From positions 1 to 64,000 of the forward strand of contig QANU01113051.1 of the NCBI GenBank assembly GCA_003254905.1: DNA of 64,000 nt, read 5' to 3'. This document shows, in pieces, positions 1 to 12,640 of this stretch (its first letter is position 1; every line of letters starts with the position of its first letter). This stretch comes from Nissolia schottii. Taxonomy: Eukaryota > Streptophyta > Magnoliopsida > Fabales > Fabaceae. The position numbers and the translations under genes are program-made. The notes below the pieces were generated by a model. The model saw nothing but the letters and a program-made list of their open reading frames with translations. It was not told where the DNA came from and ran no database searches.

Positions 1-3000
1 CTCTTTCTTTTTCTTTCTGCATGACCTGCTGCAGTTTTTCATATATTCCAGCTCTGCACAATTTGGCAGCACAACCATGCACTGAATTCAGAATTAATTC
101 AAATTAACTTTTCTTAATTGGAAGAAAAAATACAAGCAAACTACTAGTTCATACCTCGTTGAACCATGTATGGCAACATGAGTCCCATCAGTGATAACAG
201 AGGAAGTCCCCAAAGCTTCCTGAAATCGATCCGCCATGGTCTGTGTTTTCTTTCCAGGAAAAGTAATCTTCATATTTTGATCACTCACCTGTAAAAGTAA
301 ATAGATGTAGAGCCAGGTATGACAAGAAACCAATAACTATATGAGAAACTTAACAAATATGTACCTCATTGTCATTTGATGATCCACTACCCATAAGCTC
401 AGGGGAGTCTTCACTGTCAGCAACTATCTCTGATAAGTGGAATCTATTCCTCTTCTGAAAAAGGCACCCTGTTTCTCCTCTGCTTTGACTATGAGGAAAA
501 TACTGGAACATAAAGGCAGTAAACATCTTATATATGATAGGTCAAGGAATAAAAGAAACATTTCTAAAATTTCCACCCACCGAACTGGTCTTGTCTTGGA
601 GTTTGTCAAAAAGATCAGCCATTGAGGGCAGATTATGTCCTTGTGCTAGAGCTTCTGTTTCTGCAGGCTCAGTACCTGAGTTTAATTCCAATCCATCATC
701 ATCTTCAAGATGACTACCATCAAAAGTTGCAGGAGCCCCAGGTTCAACAGTTTTCATAATTTCAGGCAATCTATCAAAATTGGAGATTGAGGAACCAAAG
801 TGCTCACATTTGTGTGACAGTGATGACATTGAAATTCTTGGCTTAGCTTTGCTCCAGATGCCTGCAATGGTTATCAATTTGATATAATACTTCAGTAATT
901 ACCCTTCAAAGATTGAAGTAAATGTATGCGCCCAAAAACAAAAATATGTAAATGTCATTGACTCATTGCTATCCTAATGAAGTACCCTTAAAGCTAGATC
1001 CCATCACTTGTAAAGGGAAAAAGAAAATATTGAAGGCACAAAAGTTATGTTGGCCTGTTGGCCTGTGCCAACATGCATCTAGATGCTTCCAAAAAAATAT
1101 TGGAAACAGTCTCTCAATGTACGATTGTAAACTTATGTACATTTACTGCATCGCTCTTCTTTTGTCTAAACATGACATCTTCACACGAAGGTCTAATTCC
1201 ATCGTGAAAAATTTACGTATTTCAACCATTATTTTCTTAAGACACATAAACACACCAATAAATAATAATAAAAGAAATATATGTGCAAAATATTAAGCTC
1301 AGAAAACAGTATTTCCATGCCTCTAGCCTTTTATCTGTGAAGTGCGTTCCCAAGTTAAAGTATTTGATATTCCAATTCCACGCTATGTGTTTCTAAAGAA
1401 ACATGACTACTAATGCTGTGGTAATTTATATCCTCATTTATAACTTTTACAATAATATTAGGGATTTACCCAGCGGGGAAAAAAGTCACCAAAAAACTGC
1501 TGTGTTGTAAAATTAGGGAAAGTAGCAAATCACAGCCCATATAAAAAACTACCAGTTATTTTTCCATCTTAAAGTATTTAGAATTGTATATAACCTACAT
1601 TGTGTGACAACCAATGGCCTAAACTTAGGTAGCCTCATCAGCTACTGCCCATGAGAAGAGCTCTAAAATTCATCTTCTGGCAAGAAAGACCTTAATTCCT
1701 TTCAGTGCAGAGATTATTTTACGCATCACGACATGTAGCATGGAGACTATAATAAATGCTGAAAGCTAATTGCTGTTGCAATAGCTGCAGTCAGCATTGG
1801 GATAAAACAAGACACCAAAGAAATCTGAAAGCCACATCTATTCAGCAAGATACTCCTCTAAAACCAATTTTCAGTTTCCCAAGGGAATAGCAGACAACTA
1901 AGCTCTAATCCAGAAACTTCTATTTACTTTGGAGCAGGTACCAGATCTATTTGCTTTGGAGCAGGAAGCATGTGATGCTGAACATGATGCAGTTTCTTTG
2001 AAACGTAACAACGCTTCAGATTTTTCATTTGTCTCTCTAAATTGTTTGTGTCTGACAAACCGAAGACCATATTTGCGGACCTCTCTAGTTGAGAGGACCA
2101 TGCTGCCCTTTAGAGTAAAAACAAAAGCTGATATTAATTAGAGATAAAGTGTATATATAACCATAGCAAATTTGGACAAATGAACAAACAAATGGCTATA
2201 AGATCACAAGCAAAATATGCTACACGAACATCGACGAGTACCTCATCCTCGGAAATTACTTCTTCGTCACTTGAATTGGCAACTACCTTTCCCAAGACGT
2301 TATCGATGTCACCCTCGTTGAAGTCCGGCATTTCAACCTCATCTTCAAGAGGTGTACCTCTTGGTTCCTGATCACAACAATATTAGTTTGGCTAGTTGCA
2401 CATACATAGCAGATAATTGGAAAAGTAATGGGAACTCAAGACTATGGTAAGACATGCCTCAATTGACAAACTGTTGCCGTTCCCACCCAAATCTTGATTT
2501 GAGATTCCTGTGTACAACTCGTAATTAATAATTGTACGCTCAAGATTAGTTAAATATAAAGTAAATTCTATCATCAATTAGCATAACTGGGTCACCTTTT
2601 AGAAAATCCAGCCGCACTGGAAGAGACAATTCTTCCTATAAAATTAAAATTAAATTAAAAAAAAAAAACTGATAAATGCCATAGATGTAGCTCAATGTAA
2701 TTTCATGCTACTAATAATTTCAAAATAGAGAGTGACGGTGAGTTTGTGTGTGTGTGAAGATTGAAGTGTAAACCTTGTTGGTGGCATTGGAAGAGGCGAG
2801 TAACGAAACGACGTTGTTGGGACAAACATCGTCTGGCTCATCTTCTTCTTCATCTGCGAATTAAGGAAGAAGAAGTAAAAAAAAGGTGATTAGCACTGAG
2901 CAATTTTGCATAAACACAAATTCTTAAATGAAAATTGATACCGGAAATGCTCTGATCTGAGTCTGGATTGTGCTGTAAAATTAGTGTTAAAACCCGATTA

Positions 3001-3088
3001 GACACGGAGCTTCTTCGTAGCATGAGTAAAATTACAAGCAGAAACGGTTAGAGAGAAAAATTACAGTGAGTGTGTTTTGGTGCCACAT
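1..3088 (-). CDS. Unrecognised acidic plant protein, 5' eleven exons (partial)
   Basis: I do not recognise this gene. A spliced reading frame on the minus strand runs through exons 3088-3065, 2972-2942, 2853-2774, 2635-2596, 2507-2458, 2367-2242, 2107-1942, 861-577, 477-365, 288-155 and 53-1, then leaves the window. All junctions keep phase and give about 367 residues. It starts MWHQNTLT. The N-terminal half is rich in Asp/Glu/Ser (DEEEDEPDD, NSSDEEVISEDE), followed by a basic stretch (REVRKYGLRFVRHKQFRETN) and later a helical, charged segment (IYEKLQQVMQKEKER) that could be coiled coil. No signal peptide or membrane segment is visible, so a nuclear or cytosolic protein is a guess. The intron after the exon ending at 2458 uses a GC donor (GAG|GCATGT). 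The junction between 577 and 477 has alternative sites, so that border is less sure. Confidence 0.72.
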
Positions 3089-3214
3089 TTTGAGCTGCAA
3101 GCAGAAACGGTTCTTCGCTGAAGTCTGAAGAAGATGATCGATGGTGTTTCAGTAAGAACATTGATGAAAACGGAGGAGGTTCATCTGGAAATACGATTGA
3201 TTTAGGAAAACCGG

Positions 3215-3241
3215 TTATTATTATTATTATTATTATTATTT
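3215..3241. repeat. (TTA)n microsatellite
   Basis: About nine tandem TTA units, just upstream of the minus-strand gene start. Confidence 0.9.
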
Positions 3242-3396
3242 TGCTCCAAAAATAAATTCAATATTTGTTTATTNTTTCCTTTTTTTAAAAAAAAATTAAC
3301 ACCTTCGAATTATAGATTATATATTGTGCACATTTTAACTCCTTAATTAATAAAAAATGTGTAACCTATTTTTTTTATAATTAAATTTTACATAGA

Positions 3397-3423
3397 GATA
3401 GAGAGAGAGAGAGAGAGAGAGAG
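3397..3423. repeat. (GA)n microsatellite
   Basis: About thirteen GA dinucleotides in a row in intergenic DNA. Confidence 0.9.
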
Positions 3424-4608
3424 GAGTATGCAGGCTGACTTAGTCTATTTAGCCTGACCAACGACAATCCAAAATTAAACGGATTGGATTGAATTGGATT
3501 AGCTTGTTAAAAAAAGAAAGACCAACGATTATACTAGCTTGTAACCGCATTGCATAGTTCATGGGGATGGTGGGTTAGCCCACATCATGTCTTTTTTTTT
3601 TAATATTTAAATTTTTAGTTCATTTTATCTAAAAAAAATATAGTCCGTTACAAAAAAATTTGCAAAAAAAAAAATGAAACCAATTAAAAATTATATATGG
3701 AATCATTATTCTTAGAACTTACAATGATATAAGTTCAAACAAATTTGCATGGAATTTTAGCTTTCGCTAAATGAGTTTATAATTTGTGGTTGTTTGTTAT
3801 TAGTTGAGTTAGGTTTGCAAATTTTTTTCAAAGGTAAAAATTATTTTATTAATTAATCATAGGATAAACAAATACATTGAGGTTCGTAGGGTTAAACCAA
3901 GTTTAAAACATTGTCAAACTGGTCTATAGTTCAAATTGATTTGACAATGTTTAACCATTTTGACAACAATTAAAGTTTAGTTTGATCATGTTTGATCAAA
4001 TTATAGTGAAACGCACTTAAATTTTGTCTATCATATCATTTTTTAATTATCCAACTTAACATTAAGGACTAAAATAAATAGAAAAATATATTGAGAACTC
4101 AAACTCAAAAAAAGATTAATATGGTATAAAATTAAAATTTGCGATTTATTATGGAACAAAAATTTATTTGATCCGTATCAAAATGTCTACACTAAAAAAA
4201 AATCTAAAATGTTTACCGCTGATAGCACTAATCATCTTTTTCAAAGTTTTGATATCAAGAATATATATATATATATACACACACATTTTCAAAGATTTTT
4301 ATGTGAGTAATTAAAAGGAATAAAGTGAACAAATTGCAAGAATAGATACGATGGTTCGATTCAAAGCAACAAGAAGTTAATTGAAAGTTATCAATCCCTA
4401 AAACCTACTAGCAACACAATTTATAAGAAGTTATCAATGAGTTATTTATACTTTGCGAAAAATAATAAATTTTTATTTTAGACCAATAAAGTAAATTTTG
4501 TGTATACATTATATTTATTGATGTTTTATCAAAATTTATGTTTTATTGATGTAAATGTGTGAAGGCTCAATTTCTCTTTCAAAGTAATCTCACTAGAGAG
4601 AATATAAA

Positions 4609-4611
<3 letters not shown>

Positions 4612-4651
<40 letters not shown>
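4612..4651. repeat. (TA)n microsatellite
   Basis: About twenty TA dinucleotides. A shorter TA run lies at about 4260-4276. Length is likely variable between individuals. Confidence 0.9.
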
Positions 4652-4656
<5 letters not shown>

Positions 4657-5757
4657 GCATCCAAATTATGGCTTATTTCGTTTTTAGTTTTTTAAAATAA
4701 GGTGATAGGATCACTATCTTACCATATAAAGCTTATTGATAAACTATTTTTATCTCTTTGCTGTTTGTTTCATGGGCATAATATGGGTCATATAGGTTGG
4801 GAAAGACAATTACAATATCTTAAACTAGATTAATCGATTTAATTAATAATAGAGTCAGGATATTAATACAAGTTTAATATTATTACTAATGAATTATTAA
4901 GATAATTTGTTAAGTTAGGTTATAAAATTGCAACTGACATATTGTTGATGTTGACGGTGGGAAGCATATAGGATAGAATTAGAGGCATTACACTATAAGG
5001 GCTAATTATCAAAAACTCTTTACGTGGATAAAATTATTAAAAATAATACAATTAAATATATGAAGTCATAAAAAATGCAAATAATAATTACTTTGTAATA
5101 TGTGACTATGTTTTCAACCAATGGTTTTTACTTCTATTAAGAGTATTTTTTCTATTACTCCCTTTGTTCATTCATAATAGCAAAAATAATCTATCCACAA
5201 ATATTTACCATTTTTGAATTTTAATGTAGTATTAATTATTTTTTATTCTATTTTTATTTATTAAACACTACTCTCTTTAATGCACGCATAGAAAAAAAAT
5301 TTAATCGAGAGAATATTTGAGAAAAAATAAAAGGATAATTTTGTTAAATACATATAATTTTGTTTATGTTTTGTGTAATTTTAAAGATTTTTAAATTTAT
5401 GTGCAAAAACTTTAAAAGGCTATTATTTATTTTTTGGTAGATAAAGGGGCAAAAGCCCGAAAGGAAAACAACAAAAGCTAGCCTCCACGAGGCCACACGA
5501 TCTGAATCAGATCATTCAAAAGTAATGTGCGAGTAGCCGCCGGGGCCACATCAAAATAAGTGATCTCAAAGTTATCAAGGTTGTGACTCAGATTGGCACG
5601 ACAATTAGTAACTCGGTTGGACTCCCTGAAGACATGTTGAAGATGCACAACCCAACTCCTTGATAAAAGTTCACGAATCTGAGATATGATCGGGGCAGCT
5701 GGGTCTAAGCGATTTTAGCAATTCTTGATAAGTTTAATAACACTTTGTGAGTCGCAA

Positions 5758-8700
5758 TCAACTCGTACTTGTTGAAAACCACCACGCCAAGCAATATTTA
5801 GCACATGCAAATGCCCCAGTAATGGGTGTCAAACCCAATTTGATCGAGAAGTCTTTAACAAAACTTACTGATTCATCTCTAATTAGACCCCCGCATCCTG
5901 CACTGCCAGAGCTAAGCAACGAACCATCACAATTCGCTACCACCAATCCAGGTGAGGGAAAGTGCCAACAAACCAGATGTTCCTCTGAGTTGGAAGAAAT
6001 AGGAGAAGAATAAATATCAACCGAAAGAGAATAATGCTTAAGCCTCAGACCAAAAGAAAGCCAAAGATCACCAATACTAGGGGAAGAGTTATTAAAAATG
6101 AAATCATTACGAACATACCAGAGATAATGAAGGGCCAAACCAAACACTGAGTGCCATTCCTAGTCACTGTACCAGTCAAAACGATGACCTAGCTTCAGAT
6201 TTTCTCTAAGCCATGTATGCAGGGATGCACTGAAAAAATTATACCAACAAGAAGGATGCAATAACCTCTTCCAAAATCTCGAAACTACCTCGCAATCTCG
6301 AAGGGCATGCAGAGTGGTCTCCATAGCCTTATTGGAGCATCGAGGGCAAGAGATATCCAAAGAAAGATGGCAACTCACACGATTCGCATTAGTCAGTAAA
6401 GCTTATCTGGAAACCAAATAGAGGAAGGATTTCACCCTTTCAACTCCCTTCCACTTCCAAATTAACCTGAAAAGGGGGTCTCTGATGTGTATAAAATCCT
6501 CACCCGATAAAGTAAAATAAGCAGATTTAATAGAGAAAGAGTCATCATGGCCAAAGCCCAGGCAACATAGTCATCGCCTAGACTAGGGGAAGGGGGATGG
6601 ATAACTATCATCAGATTGCAGATATTATCAGGTAAAATAGGGGAAATGCAAGCCCAATCCCAAATACCTTCATCATTTACAAAGTGAGCAATAGTGAGGT
6701 AAAGATCAGACTGTGGTAGAGATACTAAAGAGTGAGCCTCCAATGATGGAAAACCAGGAATCCAGTGGTCTTTCCAAAACCTGATAGTGTTCCCATTGCC
6801 CACACGCCAAATAATGTTATTATGGGCATGTTGCCAAGCTTTCATAATACCTTTCCAAGCATTCGACTGGTTAATCTTCAACTTGACTTCAGGGATAATA
6901 GCCTCTCTGCATCTGTACTTACCTCTCAAAACCTGGACTCATAGAGATTCCTTGTTCACAATAAGACCCCAACCAAGTTTTTCCAAGAAGGATATATTCA
7001 ACAATCTATCTTGACGAAGACCAAGCCCTCCATTTGCTTTCGGTCTACAGACTGAGTTCCAAGAAACCAGACTGATACGTCTACTTCCATCAACAGAACC
7101 CCAAAGGAAATTTCTAACAGTTTTGTCAATGAAGTCACAACTTTTGCCGGGAGAAGGCAAGTCTGCATAGTATAAGAGGGGCTAGCTTCGATCACAGATT
7201 TACAAAGCGTCAGCCTACCAGCCAAAGACAGGGAAGATGTTTTCCAGTTCGACAAGCGCTGGCTGTGTCTATCAGTTAGGCTGCTGAATGTTTGGCTGGT
7301 GACTCTTTTATGAAATAGAGGAATACCCAGGTATTTCCCAAGATCACGAGACAAAGAAAAACCCAACTCATCCGCAATCTCCTTAGCTCGATTATGATTA
7401 ATGTTCCGGGAAAAGGAAATTTTTGTCTACTCCATACTCACCTTTTGTCCAGAACTATTACAGAACATCTGCAAGCAGTGCTTAATGATGTCAACCTGAT
7501 CCAAAGAAGCTTCAGCAAACAGAAATAAATCATTCGCAAAACAAAGATGCGATATTTTGGGACCTCCTCTACTGAGCGAGACAGGCTTCCACAGACCATC
7601 CTCAACCGTTGCACAAATAAGCTGGAAAAGTCTCTCAATGCAAATAACAAACAAATAAGGTAATAGGGGGTATCCTTGACGAATACCCCGCGAATGATGA
7701 AAAACCCCAGTACGAGCACCATGCCAAAGAATGTTCATTGAAGAGGATGAAATACAATGCTAGATAATTTCAACCAGTTCATTCTGGATGCCCATGTCTC
7801 TGAGAGAATCAATAATAAAGTGGCAATTCCGCCTATCATATACCTTTTTAAGGTCTATCTTAATAGCAAGAAAGCCAGTTTTGCCCTTTCTCTGGGTCAT
7901 GCTATGAATGACTTCTTGCGCAATCACTACGTTGTCCTCACCCAATCTTCCTGCAATGAAACTGCATTGATGAGGAGAGATAACATGATTCATGATGGGC
8001 TTCAAATGGTTAGCAATAATCTTAGTAAGTAACTTATATATCACATTACAGAGACCGATAGGACGGAACTGGGCCATAGTTTCTGGATGATCCACTTTGG
8101 GGATGAGCGAGATAAAATTCCCATTAATGCTTCCAATCTGAGAAGGATGGTCCAACAGATTTCTAATGGTTTTCTCCACTGTCTTTTTAACAGTATCCTA
8201 TTGGCTTTGGAAGAAAAGCGCGTGTAGGCCATCTGGGCCCGGGGCCTTGAGCCAACCCATACTGAAAAGAGCTCTTTGTATTTCCTTTGATGAAACCGGA
8301 GCTTGAATCACGTCTTTATCTGCATCACTAATAGGAGGCAAACGATCTCTTAACACAAAGGGAGATGGAGTGGTGTCTAGGGTGTAGAGATCTTGAAAGA
8401 AATCATGTGCTAGTTTCTTTAGGTTGTCATTCTCAAAAACCCAAGTACCATCCCTTGACTTCAAGGACTTAGTATTATTTCGACGTCTCCTCGCAAGAGT
8501 AGAAATGTGGAAAAATTTTGTGTTCTTCTCACCATAAGATATCCATTTGCACCTTGATTTTTGAGCCCAGAACATTTCTTCTTCCATAAGAACTTTTTCA
8601 TATTCTCCCCATAGCTCTTTGAGTAATTTAGAAAGAAAGGGATTGTAACCTTTAGCCAGGTTTTTATGAATCTCACAAATCTTATTAAGGAGCTTGTTTT

Positions 8701-9577
8701 TGCGCCTCAGAATATTTCCAAAAATCTTCCAATTCCAATCTTTCGCAGCAATCAAGAAGGCTTCTACATTTTGATGCCAATCCAAATTTTCATCCCAACA
8801 TTCACGGACCATAGGTGCAAAGCCTTCTTGAGTCAACCAAGCAGCCAGAAAATGGAAAGATTTCTCAGAAGCAGTGTTCCGACACTTACTGCTGGTTCAA
8901 ACCCACAAAGGAGAATGATCAGAGGTGAGACAAGGAAGATGTGAAACAGAGACATCCGGGAATCTCAACTGCCAAGCATTGTTACAAAGCATCCTGTCTA
9001 GACGTTCCTTTAAACTCTCCTTCTGCCAACTGAACCAAGGGCCTTGAAAACCCAAATCGATAAGCTGACATTCTTCCACACATGCTCGGAAAGCATTACA
9101 AGGAGGACGAAGGCTAGAACCGCCTGAACGCTCATTTTCAAAATGAAGGGCAATTAAATCTCCAATAACGCACCACGAGTTCACCATAGACACCCCAATA
9201 GTACGAAGGTCTTGCCAAAGATCTCTTCTCAGTAAAGCTTGAGGACGACCATAACAGACTGTCAAAAACCAATGTTGTTCCCCTTGCTAGGAAATTTTTA
9301 AATGAGCTATCTGCGTCGATGAGGATATAGTAGTAACCTGATAGATAGACGAGTCCCAAAGACACCAAATACCACCTGCAAAACCTTCAGCATCCACAAT
9401 AAAGCTACCATCAAAACTAGTTTTCCTAATAATCTCCCGTGCTCTGTTGCCGTTTATATGGGGTTCTAACATCGTCATAAATGAGCTGTTAAATTTTCGA
9501 GATAGATCCCTCAGAAGGATAGGAAAAGATTTCTTGCCTGCTCCTCTAGAATTCCAAATCATAAAATTTTGATCCAT
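5758..9577 (-). pseudogene. LINE ORF2 (endonuclease, reverse transcriptase, RNase H), broken
   Basis: Minus-strand pieces in order encode a plant LINE polyprotein. The endonuclease N-terminus is at 9577-9287 (IWNSRGAG) and its C-terminus at 9265-8897, ending in the SDHSPL catalytic motif. A linker lies at 8836-8198. The reverse transcriptase is at 8179-7760 (SLIPKVDHP, FRPIGLCNVIYKLLTK, KIDLKKVYDR) and 7738-7427 (GIRQGYPLLPYLF, then FANDLFLFAE). A zf-RVT-like part is at 6929-6462 and 6378-6160 (CPRCSN), and an RNase H-like tail at 6147-5758 (NCDGS, GCGGLIRDE). The active-site box normally reads FADD; here the first of the paired Asp residues is Asn. With several stops and frame changes, this shows a dead enzyme. 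Confidence 0.87.
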
Positions 9578-9697
9578 TACGCCACAAATACAAACATGGA
9601 AAAGCCGCTCAGCACGAGATTAAGTTTTACCCGCCTTATCTCCTTTCTCGCCACACAAAATCAATTCAACATTATCCTCCAAAGAATGCAGCCGGTT

Positions 9698-11813
9698 CTA
9701 AATTTCCTGTGCTTCTTTGTTTGTAGTTGCAGATCCTGGGTCAGGAGGTTCATGTTTCAAGTCCTCAGACCCCGTGAGCTCCTTCCGCGGGATGTCCTCT
9801 ATTTCGTTATCACCAATACTGAAATTCTTTGAAGGATTTAACCTCTTTTCAAGTATTCTAGCCAAATCTTTCTCCTTCTTAGTGGACCTAATCTTACCCA
9901 CCTTGCTATTTAATTTAGAACTAACTTTCGGTTGAGCAAGGTAAATCGCAATGTCGAACCTTGATTCATCGAGAGCCTTCTTCTTATTCTCTGTTTTGCT
10001 TGAATTTTTATTTGATTTTTCCACTTTCCCAGCCACAGATTGAGAGCAAAATCCTTTCCCAACTTCGTATTATGTTTATCAGAAAATCGTTCGTGCACTG
10101 AAATGGGAACTACGTTACTTATGGCTACATTGGCGGTGTTGCTACCTGTGGCTGCACGTTTTCCACTCTCTGTACTACCCACTCCGTCGCTTGTGTCCAT
10201 CTTACCTTCCAAGGAACGAACATTATCTCGCTTATTCAGATTGAAAACCGAACCATTTCCCAGAAGCTTCGTGCTCTGTCCAGCTTCATTCGATTTTGGC
10301 ATCATGTTCTGTCCAGCAGGGAGACGTTCGTGGGCTGTCACTGGGCACGTGTTGCCCATTGCTGCGCTGATGCTGGCGACTATGGTGCCTGTGGTTACGC
10401 TGTTTTTCTTCTCCGCACTGCTCCCTGCGGCGGCGGCGTTAATGTCCATGACAAGGACAACGGGTTGTTGAAGTTGATTGGGCCCATAGTTTTTAATAAC
10501 TAAGTTGTTCTTCTTTGGGCTCCTGCTCAAAGTGCTAGGCCCACTCATAGGATTTAAAGCTAGGCTGTTTTGGACTTTGATAATATTGGCCCACCTGTGG
10601 AGCTTAAAACCTTGCTGGATTCTGATTGTTTTCTAACCCATTTGGAAGAGCCCACCTTAAAACCAGGTTGTGCATGAGATTTCCTTTGTTTTTGTTTCAA
10701 ATTAATACCTTCCTCCTTGGGTTCCTGATTTTCTGCCACCTCTATCTCACCCAAAGCAGGGAATTGATTACCTTGTGATTCTAGCTTCCCATTCGGGGTG
10801 GATAAGGAAACAAATCTTCCTTTACTCCTTGATTTTCGTGAAGCATTAATCCATTCCCCATGCGTACAATCTGTCGATATCTCCTTCATTGCAGCATTAA
10901 TGGATAGATTGGGATTGATTTGCTTTGATACCGCCATTGCATGCTCCTCCGGTAAGTCCACCGCCATGTCTTTGCCTGCGTCAGAGCTTCCAACAACCAC
11001 CACCTCCTTGCTAGCTTCTATGGCAAAATTTACACAGTCCTTAGCAAAATGACCATAGCATCCACAAGAGGCGCAAATCATATGAAGACCTTCTTATTCT
11101 ATACGATACCATTTGTTATCCAAGCAAATTTTTCCTACCACCGATTGACGTAGGCTAATCTCCACGCAAACTCGAGCAAATTTACCTCTTGACGCTAATA
11201 ACGTAGTTTGATCCACCTTAATTGGATTGCCTACCATGCTCGCCATGCTCATCAATATATTCTCGTCATAGTATCCTATGTTTAGCCATGGAAAACGAAT
11301 CCATACCAATGTTGAATCAATGGTAGCGGAAGCTGAATCAAAATCTAGGAACTAAGGGCGTATAGAAAGGTAATGGTCAAACATCATCCATGGTCCTCTC
11401 TCTAGAACTTTGTCCTTGTCCTCTTTTGTCGTGAATTGCACCACATAATAACCAAACCCAATATCCATGATATCAAAACCCCCCGCGAGACGCCACAACC
11501 TGCTGAGACGATCACGTATAGTGATGAACCCCACGTTCTTCCCAATGAGCTTGATCACTACCGCATCTCTCCATGGCGCACTAATTTCCTCTCTTATTGA
11601 TGGAGCTAAGGTTATCTTCGGTAGCAATCTGTTCCCATCAATTAACTCTGCCTTGGCAAGATTCAAAGTAAAGAGATTGCCCCTTCTTTCTTTAGAATTT
11701 GCTTTACGAAATGCAGAGCCCATAAATTTATCTTTAAAAGAGTCACCTGTAACCCTGGTACCCCCTCTGTCGGGAGAAGGAGGTACCAGGGGAATCGTAG
11801 GCATGAGACACAC
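9698..11813 (-). pseudogene. LINE ORF1 (DUF4283 plus CCHC knuckle), broken
   Basis: The minus-strand frame starts at 11813 (MCLMPTIPLVPPSPDRGG). It contains a DUF4283-like RNA-binding region (IRDRLSRLWRLAGGFDIMDI, then YYVVQFTTKEDKDKVLERGP) and, near 11080, one zinc knuckle of form C-x2-C-x4-H-x4-C (CASCGCYGHFAKDC). In-frame stops lie just after SIRP (about 11352) and after KWYRIE (about 11094). A frame change near 10550 leads into a low-complexity C-terminal part ending about 9698. In LINEs this protein binds the element RNA. The start of a second damaged copy of this frame lies at 13656. Confidence 0.8.
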
Positions 11814-12639
11814 AAGAAGCTCTAACTTTCTCTCTCTAACTTTATTAACAATCTGATTCTTATCTATACCATCAAAGACTATTATTTATGAATGGAAAGG
11901 GTAATTAAAACAGTGTTGCCTTTGTTAAAAAAATAAATTTTATATAATTTGTCTTAATAATGCAAACATTTAATGTTCTTTACAATTAAATAATACTGCT
12001 TATTGGTCATTGGCAATTGTCCCTATGTTTCATACACATGTATATATTATATTATATTTATTTGGAGTTAAGTGCAGTAATATGATTGATAATATTGTGT
12101 ATATACGTATATAATAATTTATTGATTAGTTAATATTTTTTAAAAGTTACTTTTTAAATGTCTTAAATAGTGGTACAATAATTTTTTATTTTTGTAACCA
12201 TGGATGATATAAACAAAGGGAAGGGGGATGTACTGTCTAACTTTAATTAATGTCTAATTGAGTCTCCCAGCAGGAATAAATGCGTATACAAGGTCTCGAA
12301 CTCAGGACCTTACTTAAGTGATACTAAGCCTCTTAGCACTTGGACCAACCCTGGTTAGTTACTATTATTCTTATATTTTGTAACCCAAATCAAAATTCAA
12401 AAGGAGCCCAAGCTGCGATGCGCACTGCGCACCCATTTCCCACCAAACCTGTCCTGCTTGCATCTCCATCCCACTTCAATTTCCATCATCATCATTTGGA
12501 AAATTAAAAAAAAAAAAAATTCATATCATTATGACTTAATTAAAATAAAAAAGCAAAACTGAAAAAAAAAGAAAGAAAGAAAGAAAGAGGAACCAGGTTA
12601 CGCAGCACGCAGAACAACACGTGCGCTCCAAACGACGCA
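10797..12639. repeat. Tandem duplication, copy A (LINE 5' end plus WEE1 flank)
   Basis: This segment matches 12641-14400 almost base for base. It spans about 1.08 kb of LINE 5' sequence, the right-hand target-site duplicate, and about 750 bp of neighbouring DNA ending AAACGACGCA. Differences are scattered, mostly C/T changes, plus a missing stretch of about 80 bases in copy B. Confidence 0.95.
12238..12358 (-). mobile_element. tRNA-derived SINE-like element
   Basis: On the minus strand there is a pol III A-box-like GGTTGGTCCAAGTGC (12355-12341) and a B-box-like GAGTTCGAGACC (12303-12292), followed by CTGGGAGACTC. This layout is that of plant tRNA-derived SINEs. The second tandem copy (around 14080-14120) keeps the A-box end but lacks the B-box part. 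Confidence 0.6.
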
Positions 12640-12640
12640 N
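12640..12640. other. Single ambiguous base at the duplication junction
   Basis: The N sits exactly between the end of copy A (AAACGACGCA) and the start of copy B (GGTGGATAAGG). This suggests an assembly join or unresolved base. Confidence 0.9.

Larger units (their letters stand above)
3089..5419. other. AT-rich intergenic DNA with simple repeats
   Basis: No gene is supported here. The stretch holds the 5' flank of the minus-strand gene, simple-sequence runs (listed separately), one ambiguous base at 3274, and AT-rich DNA without recognisable coding or RNA structure. Confidence 0.6.
5431..11878 (-). mobile_element. Full-length L1-type LINE retrotransposon, inactive
   Basis: A non-LTR retrotransposon reads on the minus strand: 5' end near 11878, ORF1 from 11813, ORF2 from about 9577, and 3' end at 5431, where six T's (a short poly(A) on the element strand) precede GGTAGATAAAGG. 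The same 3' terminus recurs in the fragment at 31741. An 11-bp direct repeat, CTATTATTTAT, flanks it at 5420-5430 and 11879-11889, as expected for a target-site duplication. The order gag-like ORF1 with CCHC knuckle, endonuclease, reverse transcriptase, zf-RVT and RNase H is typical of plant L1 elements. Both frames carry many stops and frameshifts, so it cannot move by itself. At about 6.4 kb it is not 5'-truncated, unlike most LINE copies. Confidence 0.88.

Noticed and set aside
1898..1941. Exon extension to the stop at 1898 in the left-hand gene
   Set aside because: Splicing at 1942 to 861 keeps phase and joins five further in-phase exons, so the short form ending at 1898 is at best an intron-retained variant.
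9569..11856. Long plus-strand open frames opposite LINE ORF1
   Set aside because: They are shadows of the minus-strand LINE frames and have no family motifs.
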